Shown: piece by piece, positions 57,006 to 64,000 of the stretch
Position numbering within the stretch: position 1 is the stretch's first letter
Layout: each line of letters starts with the position of its first letter
Source: Denitromonas ohlonensis
Lineage (GTDB): Bacteria > Pseudomonadota > Gammaproteobacteria > Burkholderiales > Rhodocyclaceae
DNA: 64,000 nucleotides
Direction: 5' to 3'
NCBI RefSeq assembly: GCF_007625205.1
Contig: NZ_VMNI01000004.1
Span: 1 to 64,000 of the forward strand
The notes under the pieces: model-generated
What the model was told of the DNA's origin: nothing
Databases searched by the model: none
What the model saw: the letters and a program-made list of their open reading frames with translations, nothing else
Made by a program: the position numbers and the translations under genes

Positions 57006-59447
57006 TCACGCAGTCACGTCTTCAAAGTTGCGGCGCAGCTCGGGCTGCTCGGCGCGCTCTTGCCACGGATCGACGTAGCCCTGCAGCGCGAACAACAGCC
57101 GCTCGTAGAGCGCTTTGCGGTTGGCCGTGTCGTCGAGCACTCGCTTCTTCACATAGTCGAGGCCGACGCGTTCGATGTAATGGACGGTGCGCTCGAGGTA
57201 GAAGCCCTCTTCTCGGTAGAGCTGCAGGAAGGCGGCGGAGACTTCCTTCACTTCCTCGTCGGTCTGCACCTTGCAGAAGAACTGCGCCACTTCGGTCTTG
57301 ATGCCGCCGTTGCCGGCGACGTAGATTTCGTAGCCCGAATCGACACCGATCACGCCCACGTCCTTGATGCCGGCCTCGGCGCAGTTACGCGGGCAGCCGG
57401 ACACCGCCAGCTTGACCTTGTGCGGGCTGTACATGCCGAACAGCATCTTCTCCAGCTTGACGCCCATCTCCATCGAGCGCTGGGTGCCGAAGCGGCAATG
57501 CTCGGAGCCGACGCAGGTTTTGACGGTGCGGATCGACTTGCCATAGGCGTGGCCCGAGACCATGCCGGCCTGGTTGAGGTCGTGCCAGATCAGCGGCAGA
57601 TCGCCCTTCTTGACGCCGAGCAGGTCGATGCGCTGGCCGCCGGTGACTTTCACCGTCGGCACCTGGTATTTGTCGGCAGCGTCGGCAATGGCGCGCAGTT
57701 CCGCCGGCGTGGTCAGCCCGCCGAGCATGCGCGGCACCACCGAGTAGGTGCCGTCTTTCTGGATGTTGGCGTGAGCGCGCTCGTTGATGAAGCGGCTCTG
57801 CGCGTCATCCTTGGCTTCATGCGGCCAGGTCGAGATGCAGTAGTAGTTGAGCGCCGGGCGGCACGAGGCGCAGCCGTTGGGCGTGCTCCACTCCATGAAG
57901 TCCATCACCGCCTGAGGCGACAGCAGCTTGTGTTCGCGCACGGCTTTACGTACTTCGCCGTGCGAGTGGTCGGTGCAGCCGCACACCGCCTTGTTGTTGG
58001 AGTCGGCCGGCTGGTAGGCGCCGCCGATGGTCGAGGCCAGGATCTGTTCGACCAGGCCGGTGCAGGAGCCACACGAGCTCGACGCCTTGGTGTGCTTGCG
58101 CACCTCGTCCAGCGTGAACAAGCCGTTTTCCTTGATCGACTTGACGATGTCGCCCTTGCACACGCCGTTGCAGCCGCACACCTCGGCGGTGTCGGGCATG
58201 GCCGCGGCGGAGTTCACGCCCTTGTGGCCGGCGTCGCCCAGGTGGCTGTTGCCGAAGAGCAGGTGGTCGCGAATCTCGCCGATGTTCTGGCCGTCCTTGA
58301 GCATCTGGAAATACCAGGCGCCGTCCTTGGTGTCGCCGTACATCACGGCGCCGACCAGCTTGTCGCCCTTGAGCACCACGCGCTTGTAGATGCCGGCACC
58401 CGGATCGTTGAGCACGATGTCCTCGGTGCCGTCGCCGCCCATGAAGTCGCCGGCCGAGAACACATCGATGCCGGTGACCTTTAGCTTGGTGGACGTGACC
58501 GAGCCCTTGTACAGCCCGATGCCGAACATCGCCAGGTGGTTGGCACATACCTTCGCCTGCTCGAACAGCGGCGCCACCAGACCGTAGGCGATGCCGCGGT
58601 GGTTGGCGCATTCGCCCACGGCGTACACGCGCGGATCGTAGGTCTGCATGGTGTCATTGACCACGATGCCGCGATTGCAATGAATGCCGGCGGATTCGGC
58701 CAGCGCGGTGTTGGGGCGGATGCCGGCGGCCATCACCACCAGATCGGCCGGCACAGCGTCGCCATCCTTGAACACCACTTTCGACACCCGACCCGACTCG
58801 CCCGCCTGCAGCTCGGCGGTGAATTTGGGCAGCAGAAACTTCATGCCCTTGGCTTCGAGCGACTTGCGCAACATGTTGGCGGCGGTCTGGTCGAGCTGGC
58901 GCTCCATGATCCAGTCGCTGATGTGCACCACGCTCACATCCATGCCACGCAGCGCCAGGCCGTTGGCCGCTTCGAGGCCGAGCAGGCCGGCGCCGATGAC
59001 CACGGCGTGCTTGTGGCGGGCGGCCGCTTCGATCATGGCGTCGGTGTCGGCGATGTCGCGATAGGCGATCACGCCCGGCAGGTCGGCGCCCGGGATCGGC
59101 AGCATGAAGGGGTTGGAGCCGGTGGCCAGCAGCAGGCGGTCGTATTCGACCTCGCAGCCGTCCTCGCCAAACACCTTGCGCGCCTTGCGGTCGATCTTCA
59201 CGACCTTGTTGTTCAGGCGCAGGTCGATGCCGTTGTCGGCATACCACTGCTTGTCGTTAAGGATGATGTCCTGAATCGTCATCTCGCCGGCGAGCACCGG
59301 CGAGAGCAGGATGCGGTTGTAGTTGGGGTGCGGCTCGGCGCCGAACACGGTGATCTCGTACATGTCGGGCGCGATCTTGATCAGCTCCTCCAGCGTTCGC
59401 ACGCCGGCCATGCCGTTGCCCACCATCACCAGTTTCAGTTTGCGCAT
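57006..59447 (-). CDS. nirB: NADH-dependent nitrite reductase large subunit NirB
   Basis: An 813-residue flavoprotein. The N-terminal FAD/NAD module has VMVGNGMAGVRTLEEL. BFD-type [2Fe-2S] cysteines lie at CGCNGVCKGD and CGSCTGL (about 435-480) with a further Cys cluster (CGCTDHSH). The C-terminal sirohaem/4Fe-4S ligands are CVGSEHC and CPRNC. It reduces nitrite to ammonium with NADH. The ATG at 59447 follows AAGGGA. A sigma54 promoter-like site lies about 92 bp upstream. Confidence 0.96.
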   Translation of the reverse strand: MRKLKLVMVGNGMAGVRTLEELIKIAPDMYEITVFGAEPHPNYNRILLSPVLAGEMTIQDIILNDKQWYADNGIDLRLNNKVVKIDRKARKVFGEDGCEVEYDRLLLATGSNPFMLPIPGADLPGVIAYRDIADTDAMIEAAARHKHAVVIGAGLLGLEAANGLALRGMDVSVVHISDWIMERQLDQTAANMLRKSLEAKGMKFLLPKFTAELQAGESGRVSKVVFKDGDAVPADLVVMAAGIRPNTALAESAGIHCNRGIVVNDTMQTYDPRVYAVGECANHRGIAYGLVAPLFEQAKVCANHLAMFGIGLYKGSVTSTKLKVTGIDVFSAGDFMGGDGTEDIVLNDPGAGIYKRVVLKGDKLVGAVMYGDTKDGAWYFQMLKDGQNIGEIRDHLLFGNSHLGDAGHKGVNSAAAMPDTAEVCGCNGVCKGDIVKSIKENGLFTLDEVRKHTKASSSCGSCTGLVEQILASTIGGAYQPADSNNKAVCGCTDHSHGEVRKAVREHKLLSPQAVMDFMEWSTPNGCASCRPALNYYCISTWPHEAKDDAQSRFINERAHANIQKDGTYSVVPRMLGGLTTPAELRAIADAADKYQVPTVKVTGGQRIDLLGVKKGDLPLIWHDLNQAGMVSGHAYGKSIRTVKTCVGSEHCRFGTQRSMEMGVKLEKMLFGMYSPHKVKLAVSGCPRNCAEAGIKDVGVIGVDSGYEIYVAGNGGIKTEVAQFFCKVQTDEEVKEVSAAFLQLYREEGFYLERTVHYIERVGLDYVKKRVLDDTANRKALYERLLFALQGYVDPWQERAEQPELRRNFEDVTA

Positions 59448-59538
59448 GTCGTGTCCCTTGCTTGCAGCCCAGCCCATGGGCCGAACCGTCATCCGTTGTC
59501 AGTGCAGCGCAGCTTAGGCGCCGTATCAGACGGGATTT

Positions 59539-59554
59539 AGCAAGGGGTGTGCCA
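59539..59554 (-). promoter_or_regulatory. Sigma54 (-24/-12) promoter upstream of nirB
   Basis: On the - strand the sequence is TGGCAC-N5-TTGCT, a perfect match to the sigma54 consensus (-24 at 59549-59554, -12 at 59540-59543). A start near 59528 gives about an 80-nt leader. An inverted repeat (GCCAGC/GCTGGC, 59551-59567) overlaps the -24 side. Confidence 0.75.
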
Positions 59555-59591
59555 GCCGTGTGCTGGCGCGGGATGGAATGGTGCAGCGCGC

Positions 59592-59619
59592 AAAAAAAGG
59601 CCTGTGAAGGCCTGTTTTT
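59592..59619 (-). terminator. Intrinsic terminator after dsbB
   Basis: A 6-bp AGGCCT/AGGCCT stem (59598-59603 and 59608-59613) with a GTGA loop is flanked by runs of A and T, giving a seven-base U tail on the - strand. It lies about 55 nt downstream of the dsbB stop and insulates nirB. Confidence 0.85.
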
Positions 59620-59634
59620 GCACCATGGCAGTGC
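59620..59634. promoter_or_regulatory. NtrC-like dyad upstream of the sigma54 site
   Basis: GCAC-N7-GTGC, the spacing of the NtrC consensus, is centred about 100 bp upstream of the predicted start. That is a usual distance for an enhancer. Only the GCAC/GTGC core matches. No binding evidence exists. Confidence 0.4.
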
Positions 59635-59674
59635 GCGGCGCACCGCCGAGAGGCGTGAGGCGGGCGGCGACGGC

Positions 59675-60175
59675 TTAGCGCGCGACGCGTCGGAAAATCA
59701 CATGCAGACCGAAGGCCAGCACGCCCAGGAAGGACAGCAGCGACCAGTTGGCGATGGACAGGCCGAGGAAGGTCCAGTCGATGGCGGTGCAGTCGCCTGC
59801 ACCACGAAAGATCATCGGCAGCAGTTCGGTGAGCGGAAAGCTCTCCATCAGATATTCAATGCCCGGGCCGCACTCGGCAATGCTCGGCGGAAAGCGCTGC
59901 ATCCAGCTCTGCCATGCCGCCACGCCGCCACCGGCCAGCGCAAACAGGGTGATCAGCACGCCATACACTTTGCGCCCGCCACCGGTGCTGCCGTGCAGGC
60001 CGGCGATCAGGCCAAAGCAGGTGGCCACGGCGAAGGCGTAGCGCTGCATGATGCACATGGGGCAGGGCTCGAGGCCGACCACGTGCTGCAGGTACAGGCC
60101 GAAACCCAGCAGGCCGCTGCCCACCAGAAAGAGTGCGAAGAAGGGCAGGCGGGGGCGGTCGAGCAGGCTGAACAT
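59675..60175 (-). CDS. dsbB: Disulfide bond formation protein DsbB
   Basis: A 166-residue inner-membrane protein with four hydrophobic segments, the first periplasmic cysteine pair CPMC (about 38-41) and a second pair (ECGPG near 101 and GAGDC near 127). It reoxidises DsbA and passes electrons to quinones. It has its own terminator and lies upstream of nirB on the same strand. Confidence 0.95.
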   Translation of the reverse strand: MFSLLDRPRLPFFALFLVGSGLLGFGLYLQHVVGLEPCPMCIMQRYAFAVATCFGLIAGLHGSTGGGRKVYGVLITLFALAGGGVAAWQSWMQRFPPSIAECGPGIEYLMESFPLTELLPMIFRGAGDCTAIDWTFLGLSIANWSLLSFLGVLAFGLHVIFRRVAR

Positions 60176-60351
60176 GGCGGTCGCAAGGAAAATGATGGGC
60201 GGATTCTAGCAGCCCGTGGCGGGCGCAGTCCGTCTGACGCGTTGTGCGCGACCAAGTTCCTTCGCGACCGGGCCGTTGGCGAGGCGGGGTGATATTGATC
60301 CGGAGGTGCGTGCGCTGACCTGTCCGGTCGATGCCCCGGGTGGTGCCGGCG

Positions 60352-60872
60352 TCAGCGGCGTGCCAGGCGCTGCCAGAGCGCGATCAGGCTCAACAAGGCA
60401 ATGCCATTTGCGGCTGCGGTTCGGGCATGGGACTGAGCCGCCGCGCGCGCTTGCGGTGGCGTCTCGCGCTGGCAGGCGCCGTGGGCGTCGACGGCGACGC
60501 AATCGGCATCGAGCCGGAGGGTGTCGCCACGCGGCGGGAGGGCGGCCGGGCGGTCGGGCCCGCGCGGATCGGCGAATGCGACCTTGAACACCCCGCCGCG
60601 CAGGTGCTGCGCCGCAGTCGCGTCGGTGGACGACGCCCAGGCCGGGTGGAGGTGTAGGCCGACGGCGCCCGGCGTGTGGCGAAGTGCCATCCCCGACCAA
60701 GGCCGGGTGGCTGGGCCGCCGCGATGCTCGCGGTGCTGTGCGCGCGCTCACCCTTGGCTTCGATGGTGGTGTCGGGCGCGAGCGATGCGGCCAGTGCGCC
60801 CGGGCCTGCGCCAAGCGCGGTGACGACGGCGGTCAGCCAGACAAGGCCGGTTTTTTGCGTTTGCGAGTCCAT
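60352..60872 (-). pseudogene. Apparently frameshifted gene for a small secreted protein
   Basis: From the ATG at 60872 (MDSQTQKTGLVWLTAVVTALG, a signal-peptide-like start, with GAGGGAG upstream) one frame reads to about 60700. The downstream sequence is then better coded in another frame to 60352 (AWASSTDATAAQHLRGGVF, later LDADCVAVDAHGACQ). Codon third positions are GC-rich in each frame in its own part. A hydrophobic C-terminal helix (NGIALLSLIALWQRLARR) resembles a sorting tail. A sequencing error or a real frameshift are both possible. I do not recognise the family. Confidence 0.5.
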
Positions 60873-60878
60873 GTGCAT

Positions 60879-61199
60879 GCTCCCTCTGCCGTGTTGAACT
60901 CTCTCGGCATTATTCGTGCCGCTTATGACATCGCAAAACAATCAATGAGTTACGGGCGATTCCCGGTCGGTGGCGGGCGGGCGCGGTGGTGATTCGCATC
61001 GATTGTGTTCCCTGGATGGCACACCCGGGTCGGCGCCGTTCCGGCATGTCTGCCGACAACCCGTACCGGGTGGGCGTTCAAGCGCGGCGGGGGGGATGAG
61101 TGGCGTGTAAAGATCGCCGACAGTCGGGCGCGCCGGGGGGCTGGCCGGCTCAGCCGTCATGAACACATCGACTACGCTCGCTACGATTTCTTCACGCGC
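60879..61199. other. Intergenic stretch without a supported gene
   Basis: About 320 bp between the frameshifted secreted-protein gene and the EamA gene. A 74-codon open frame at 60942-61166 on the - strand is low-complexity and lacks a ribosome-binding site, so it is not called. I see no strong promoter or terminator here. Confidence 0.6.
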
Positions 61200-62165
61200 T
61201 CAGTTGCCAAGTGCTTGTGCCACGGCCGCGGGCCGGCGACGGAAGGCCTGTACGGCGAGGATCACGCCGGTCAGCAGCAAGGCGATGCCGCCCATCTCGG
61301 CGAGGCTCGGCCAGCGTTCGTACCAGACAAAACCGTAGGCCAGCGCGGCGAGGGTCTCGAAGACGATCAGCTGGCCGGCCAGCCCCGGCGGCAGCAGGTG
61401 GCTGGCGCGGTTCCACAGCAGCGTGCCCAGCCACGAGGCGAGCAGACCGGTGAGCAGCATCAGGGCGATGAACACCCCCGGCCGCGGCCCGGCGATGTCG
61501 ACGGTGCCAGTGGAGGTCCATTGCCACAGTGCGATACCGGCCAGCGCCAACAGGGCCAGCGGCAGCGTCATCAGCCCCTGCGCGGTGGCCCAGGCGCGGG
61601 CCAGGCCGGTCGGCTGGCGACGCAGCCAGTAGCTGTTGTTGAGCGGGTACCAGGTCCAGCACACCAGCGCCACGACAGCCGCCGCCAGACCACTCCAGTA
61701 GCGGGCGTCGTGCGCAATGTCGCCGGCGTCGTCGGTCTGGGCGTGCACCAGCATCAGGCCGGCCAGGATCACGGTCAGCGGCAGCAGCAGCCGGCGCCAC
61801 GGCAGGCCATGGTCGGCCGCATCCTGGCTGGTGAGTTTGGCGGTGATGGCGATGGCCACCGGCAAGGTGCCGATGATCATGGTCGGTACGGTTACGCCGG
61901 CGAGCTGGATCGCGCTGGCCAGCGCGGCGAAGTAGATCACGTTGCCGATCAGGGCCAGCTTGGCCGCGTCGATCCAGTCGGCCCGCGTCAGGCGCTTGAG
62001 CGCGGCACGGTCGGCGCGGGCGAGGAACAGGGCCAGCACGCCGAAGGCGATATAGCGCCCGGCCGCCAGCATCACGCCGGAGTAGTCCGGCAACATCAGC
62101 GGCACGATGAACACCAGCCCCCACAGCAGCCCGGCGCCAAGGGCGGCGCTCAGACCCGCGAGCAT
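61200..62165 (-). CDS. EamA/DMT-superfamily transporter
   Basis: A 321-residue protein with about ten hydrophobic segments and the duplicated EamA layout (GAGLLWGLVFIVPLML in the first half, GLLASWLGTLLWNRASHLLP in the second). Members export amino acids or metabolites; the substrate is unknown. It lies 72 bp after an AraC regulator on the same strand, which may control it. Confidence 0.87.
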   Translation of the reverse strand: MLAGLSAALGAGLLWGLVFIVPLMLPDYSGVMLAAGRYIAFGVLALFLARADRAALKRLTRADWIDAAKLALIGNVIYFAALASAIQLAGVTVPTMIIGTLPVAIAITAKLTSQDAADHGLPWRRLLLPLTVILAGLMLVHAQTDDAGDIAHDARYWSGLAAAVVALVCWTWYPLNNSYWLRRQPTGLARAWATAQGLMTLPLALLALAGIALWQWTSTGTVDIAGPRPGVFIALMLLTGLLASWLGTLLWNRASHLLPPGLAGQLIVFETLAALAYGFVWYERWPSLAEMGGIALLLTGVILAVQAFRRRPAAVAQALGN

Positions 62166-62237
62166 GCGCTCGCCGAAGCGGACAGAAAGAAGGACATGAT
62201 CGGCCTGAGGGCTGTGAATGAGCCGTCAGACTAGGGC

Positions 62238-63059
62238 TTAGCGGCGCGCCGGTCTTGTACCGATTTGCGCTTGATACTCGGCGGGCGTCACGCCGTAGGC
62301 CTGGCGAAACCAGCGGGTGAGGTGGCTCTGGTCGGTGAAGCCGGCGTCCAGCGCGACATCCAGCGGTCGCTGTGCGCCGGCCAGCAACTGCTTGGCGCGC
62401 AACACCCGGCGCGCCTGCACATAGCGGTGCGGGCTGAGGTGGAAGTGGTTGGCGAAGGCGCGGGCAAAGTGGTGCATCGACAATCCGGCGATGGCGGCGA
62501 GCTGTTCGAGGTCCAGCGCCTGGTCGAGATGTGCCTCGATGTAGTCCACCACGCGATCGAAGCGCAGCGCCGCCGGATCGGCCACACGGCGCGCATGGCG
62601 GCCGTGGCGCTCGGCGATGCCGAGGATGGCGTCGGTCAGTGCGGTCTGGGCGGCCAGCGGCTCGTCGGCTTGCCACATGCGCACGAAGGCAGTCGAGAGC
62701 GCGTGCGCCAGCGCCGCGTCCTTGATCGTGGCCTGCGGAAAGTACACCTGCGGCCCGGCAATTGCGCTCATCGCCGCCGGCTGCAGGTACACCATGTGAT
62801 AACGCCAGCCGCCCTCGGAGGCGGCCTCGCCGGTGTGCGGCTCGTCGGGGTTGAGCAGCACCAGCGTGGCCGGATCGGCGATGTGGCCGCTGCCGCGATA
62901 GCGGAAACGCTCGACCCCGCTGGCGATCACGCCGACCGAGAAGCCCTCATGCACATGCGCCGAAAAGGCGTGCTCGATCAGCCGCGCGGTGTACAGCTCC
63001 ACGCCCGGCAAAAAGGGCGCCGGGCGGAAGGTGACGAATTCGCCGGGGTGTTCGAACAT
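62238..63059 (-). CDS. AraC-family transcriptional regulator
   Basis: A 273-residue protein with an N-terminal cupin-like ligand domain (about 10-90, SAHVHEGFSVGVIASGVE) and two C-terminal helix-turn-helix motifs (about 170-265, LEQLAAIAGLSMHHFARAFAN and VALDAGFTDQSHLTRWFRQAYG). The layout matches AraC regulators of amino-acid exporters. It probably activates the downstream EamA gene. Confidence 0.9.
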   Translation of the reverse strand: MFEHPGEFVTFRPAPFLPGVELYTARLIEHAFSAHVHEGFSVGVIASGVERFRYRGSGHIADPATLVLLNPDEPHTGEAASEGGWRYHMVYLQPAAMSAIAGPQVYFPQATIKDAALAHALSTAFVRMWQADEPLAAQTALTDAILGIAERHGRHARRVADPAALRFDRVVDYIEAHLDQALDLEQLAAIAGLSMHHFARAFANHFHLSPHRYVQARRVLRAKQLLAGAQRPLDVALDAGFTDQSHLTRWFRQAYGVTPAEYQAQIGTRPARR

Positions 63060-63107
63060 GGGCGGGGCGTGTTGGGCAGGAGCCCCGATTCTACGCCCCG
63101 CGCCGGG

Positions 63108-63596
63108 TCAGTCGTGCCGGGCGCTCGGGATCGGCGTGCTGAGCCAGCGGCCCAGTGTGGGTGGGTCGATCAGCCCGCTGCGGGCCTGGCGGGGCTGGCC
63201 GGCGGGGTAGAAATAGCTGCGCGGCAGCTCGCCGAACCAGGCGGGGTCGACGCGCTGGCGCAGGCGCTCGGGCTCGCTGGCGTCGAAGGCCCAGTGTTCC
63301 AGATCGGTCAGGCCGAAGCGCTTGAGCAGTACGTCAGCCTCGGCGTGGCGCTCGGGGTCGTCGGTGACGATCAGCACCAGGCGCTGGCGGGCGCGGGCGT
63401 CGGTGAGCGTGCCGAATAGCGCCAACTCCTTGAGGCAGGGGGGGCAGTCCACCGACCACAGCACCAGCACGAAGTCGCTGCCGGCGCGGCGGGCCTCGAT
63501 CTGCGCGAGGCTGTCGGCGCCGAAGGCATTGAACTCGGCCAGCGCAGGGCGCGTGAGCAGGAGCAGGCCGATGAAGAGTGCGGCGAGGCGCGTCAT
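63108..63596 (-). CDS. Exported thioredoxin-fold protein
   Basis: A 162-residue protein with a signal peptide (about 1-20) and a thioredoxin/TlpA-like domain with the active-site motif CPPC (about residues 53-56, in WSVDCPPCLKEL). The cis-Pro loop is likely around LPRSYFYPAG. It may reduce disulfides or assist metal or haem handling. Its ATG overlaps the stop of the upstream sialidase-like gene (ATGA). Confidence 0.85.
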   Translation of the reverse strand: MTRLAALFIGLLLLTRPALAEFNAFGADSLAQIEARRAGSDFVLVLWSVDCPPCLKELALFGTLTDARARQRLVLIVTDDPERHAEADVLLKRFGLTDLEHWAFDASEPERLRQRVDPAWFGELPRSYFYPAGQPRQARSGLIDPPTLGRWLSTPIPSARHD

Positions 63597-64000
63597 GGTG
63601 CCGGCACCGGGATCAGGCGATAGCCATCGGCCTGGGTTTGCCAGGAGAGGAACAGCTCGCCCTGGCGGACGATCATCAGCGGGTGGTCGGAGCCGCCTGC
63701 GGTGCTGGCCAGCGTGCGCTCGGGCGACCAATGCTGGCCGCCGTCTTTTGATTCGCTGATCAGCAGGACCGTGCCATTTGGCTGCAGGGCTTTCCAGGCG
63801 ACGAAGACCCGACCGTTGCCGAGCGCGCGCACTTGCGGTCGGCTGGCGCCGGGCTGATGGGAGAGGCGGTGGGCGGCGCTGCGTTTGCCGGTGGCCGGGT
63901 CGATGCGGCCGTAGTGCAGGCCGGGCGCTTTGCCGCCGCCGGCGAACCACACCATGTGCGCTTGACCGCCTGTATCGACGCTCAGGTCGGGGCCGTGATG
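63593..64000 (-). CDS. Sialidase/BNR-repeat protein, 3' part (partial)
   Basis: The frame is open to the right edge. The visible 135 residues include the Asp-box SKDGGQHW (SxDxGxxW) and beta-propeller-like strands (VRALGNGRVFVAWKAL, HPLMIVRQGELFLSWQ). This fits sialidase-like propeller proteins. The N-terminus and any signal peptide lie outside the window. It is translationally coupled to the thioredoxin-fold gene. Confidence 0.75.
   Translation of the reverse strand, partial: HHGPDLSVDTGGQAHMVWFAGGGKAPGLHYGRIDPATGKRSAAHRLSHQPGASRPQVRALGNGRVFVAWKALQPNGTVLLISESKDGGQHWSPERTLASTAGGSDHPLMIVRQGELFLSWQTQADGYRLIPVPAP

Noticed and set aside
60942-61166. A 74-codon frame on the - strand in the gap before the EamA gene
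   Set aside because: Pro/Arg-rich low-complexity product, no ribosome-binding site, no recognisable motif.

Overview
The window looks like a chromosomal segment of a betaproteobacterium, most likely a denitrifying or nitrate-using member of the Rhodocyclales (Azoarcus/Thauera/Denitromonas-like). This is an inference from three things: the uninterrupted tuf-S10-spc-alpha ribosomal supercluster with betaproteobacterial gene order, RegBA redox regulators directly downstream, and high-GC codon use with a nirBD-nitrate transporter module. No rRNA or tRNA gene, CRISPR array, transposase or integrase was seen.

Region 1 (1-14.2 kb, + strand) runs from the 3' end of tuf through rpsJ to rplQ, including secY, infA, rpmJ and rpoA. 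Spacing is tight with many 1-4 base overlaps. The few larger gaps (140-194, 507-615, 5311-5441, 11184-11236) each hold an inverted repeat. Three of them also hold sigma70-like promoters, placed before rplC, rplN and rpsM. A clear terminator closes the cluster after rplQ.

Region 2 (14.2-34 kb) is mixed housekeeping and accessory sequence. It contains a translationally coupled regB-regA-hslR operon, a PCu(A)C copper chaperone, galE, a MarR regulator with a CPA2 antiporter and LapA-type protein, a DJ-1/PfpI protein, a GGDEF-EAL protein with a periplasmic CxxCH haem motif, and the uvrA/MFS/ssb neighbourhood. A lower-GC gene resembling the Abi-alpha (DUF4393) family follows ssb. Then come a MalY/PatB-type lyase, a repeat-rich intergenic stretch and an MBL-fold hydrolase.

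Region 3 (33.4-52.7 kb) holds a Sel1 protein, TcdA, an M23 peptidase and CbiX, followed by a signalling array. Two CHASE-domain hybrid-input sensor kinases are each coupled to a response regulator fused to an RsbW/HATPase-like domain. Downstream of the second pair are a receiver-PAS-SpoIIE phosphatase and a PilZ protein. Between the two pairs sits a complete operon encoding an RND adaptor, a sulfide:quinone oxidoreductase-like flavoprotein, an RND pump and a DUF2892 protein. The array looks like a split, duplicated partner-switching pathway and is the most interesting candidate system here.

Region 4 (52.7-60.2 kb, - strand) is a nitrate/nitrite assimilation module: nirB, a possible 19-residue microprotein, nirD, a NarK-type transporter, and a membrane-anchored PP2C phosphatase/Ser-Thr kinase fusion. 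A consensus sigma54 (-24/-12) promoter and an NtrC-like dyad lie upstream of nirB, which suggests nitrogen control. dsbB and its terminator lie upstream. Region 5 (60.2-64 kb) has an apparently frameshifted secreted-protein gene, an EamA-type permease, an AraC regulator, a thioredoxin-fold protein and a truncated sialidase-like gene running off the edge.
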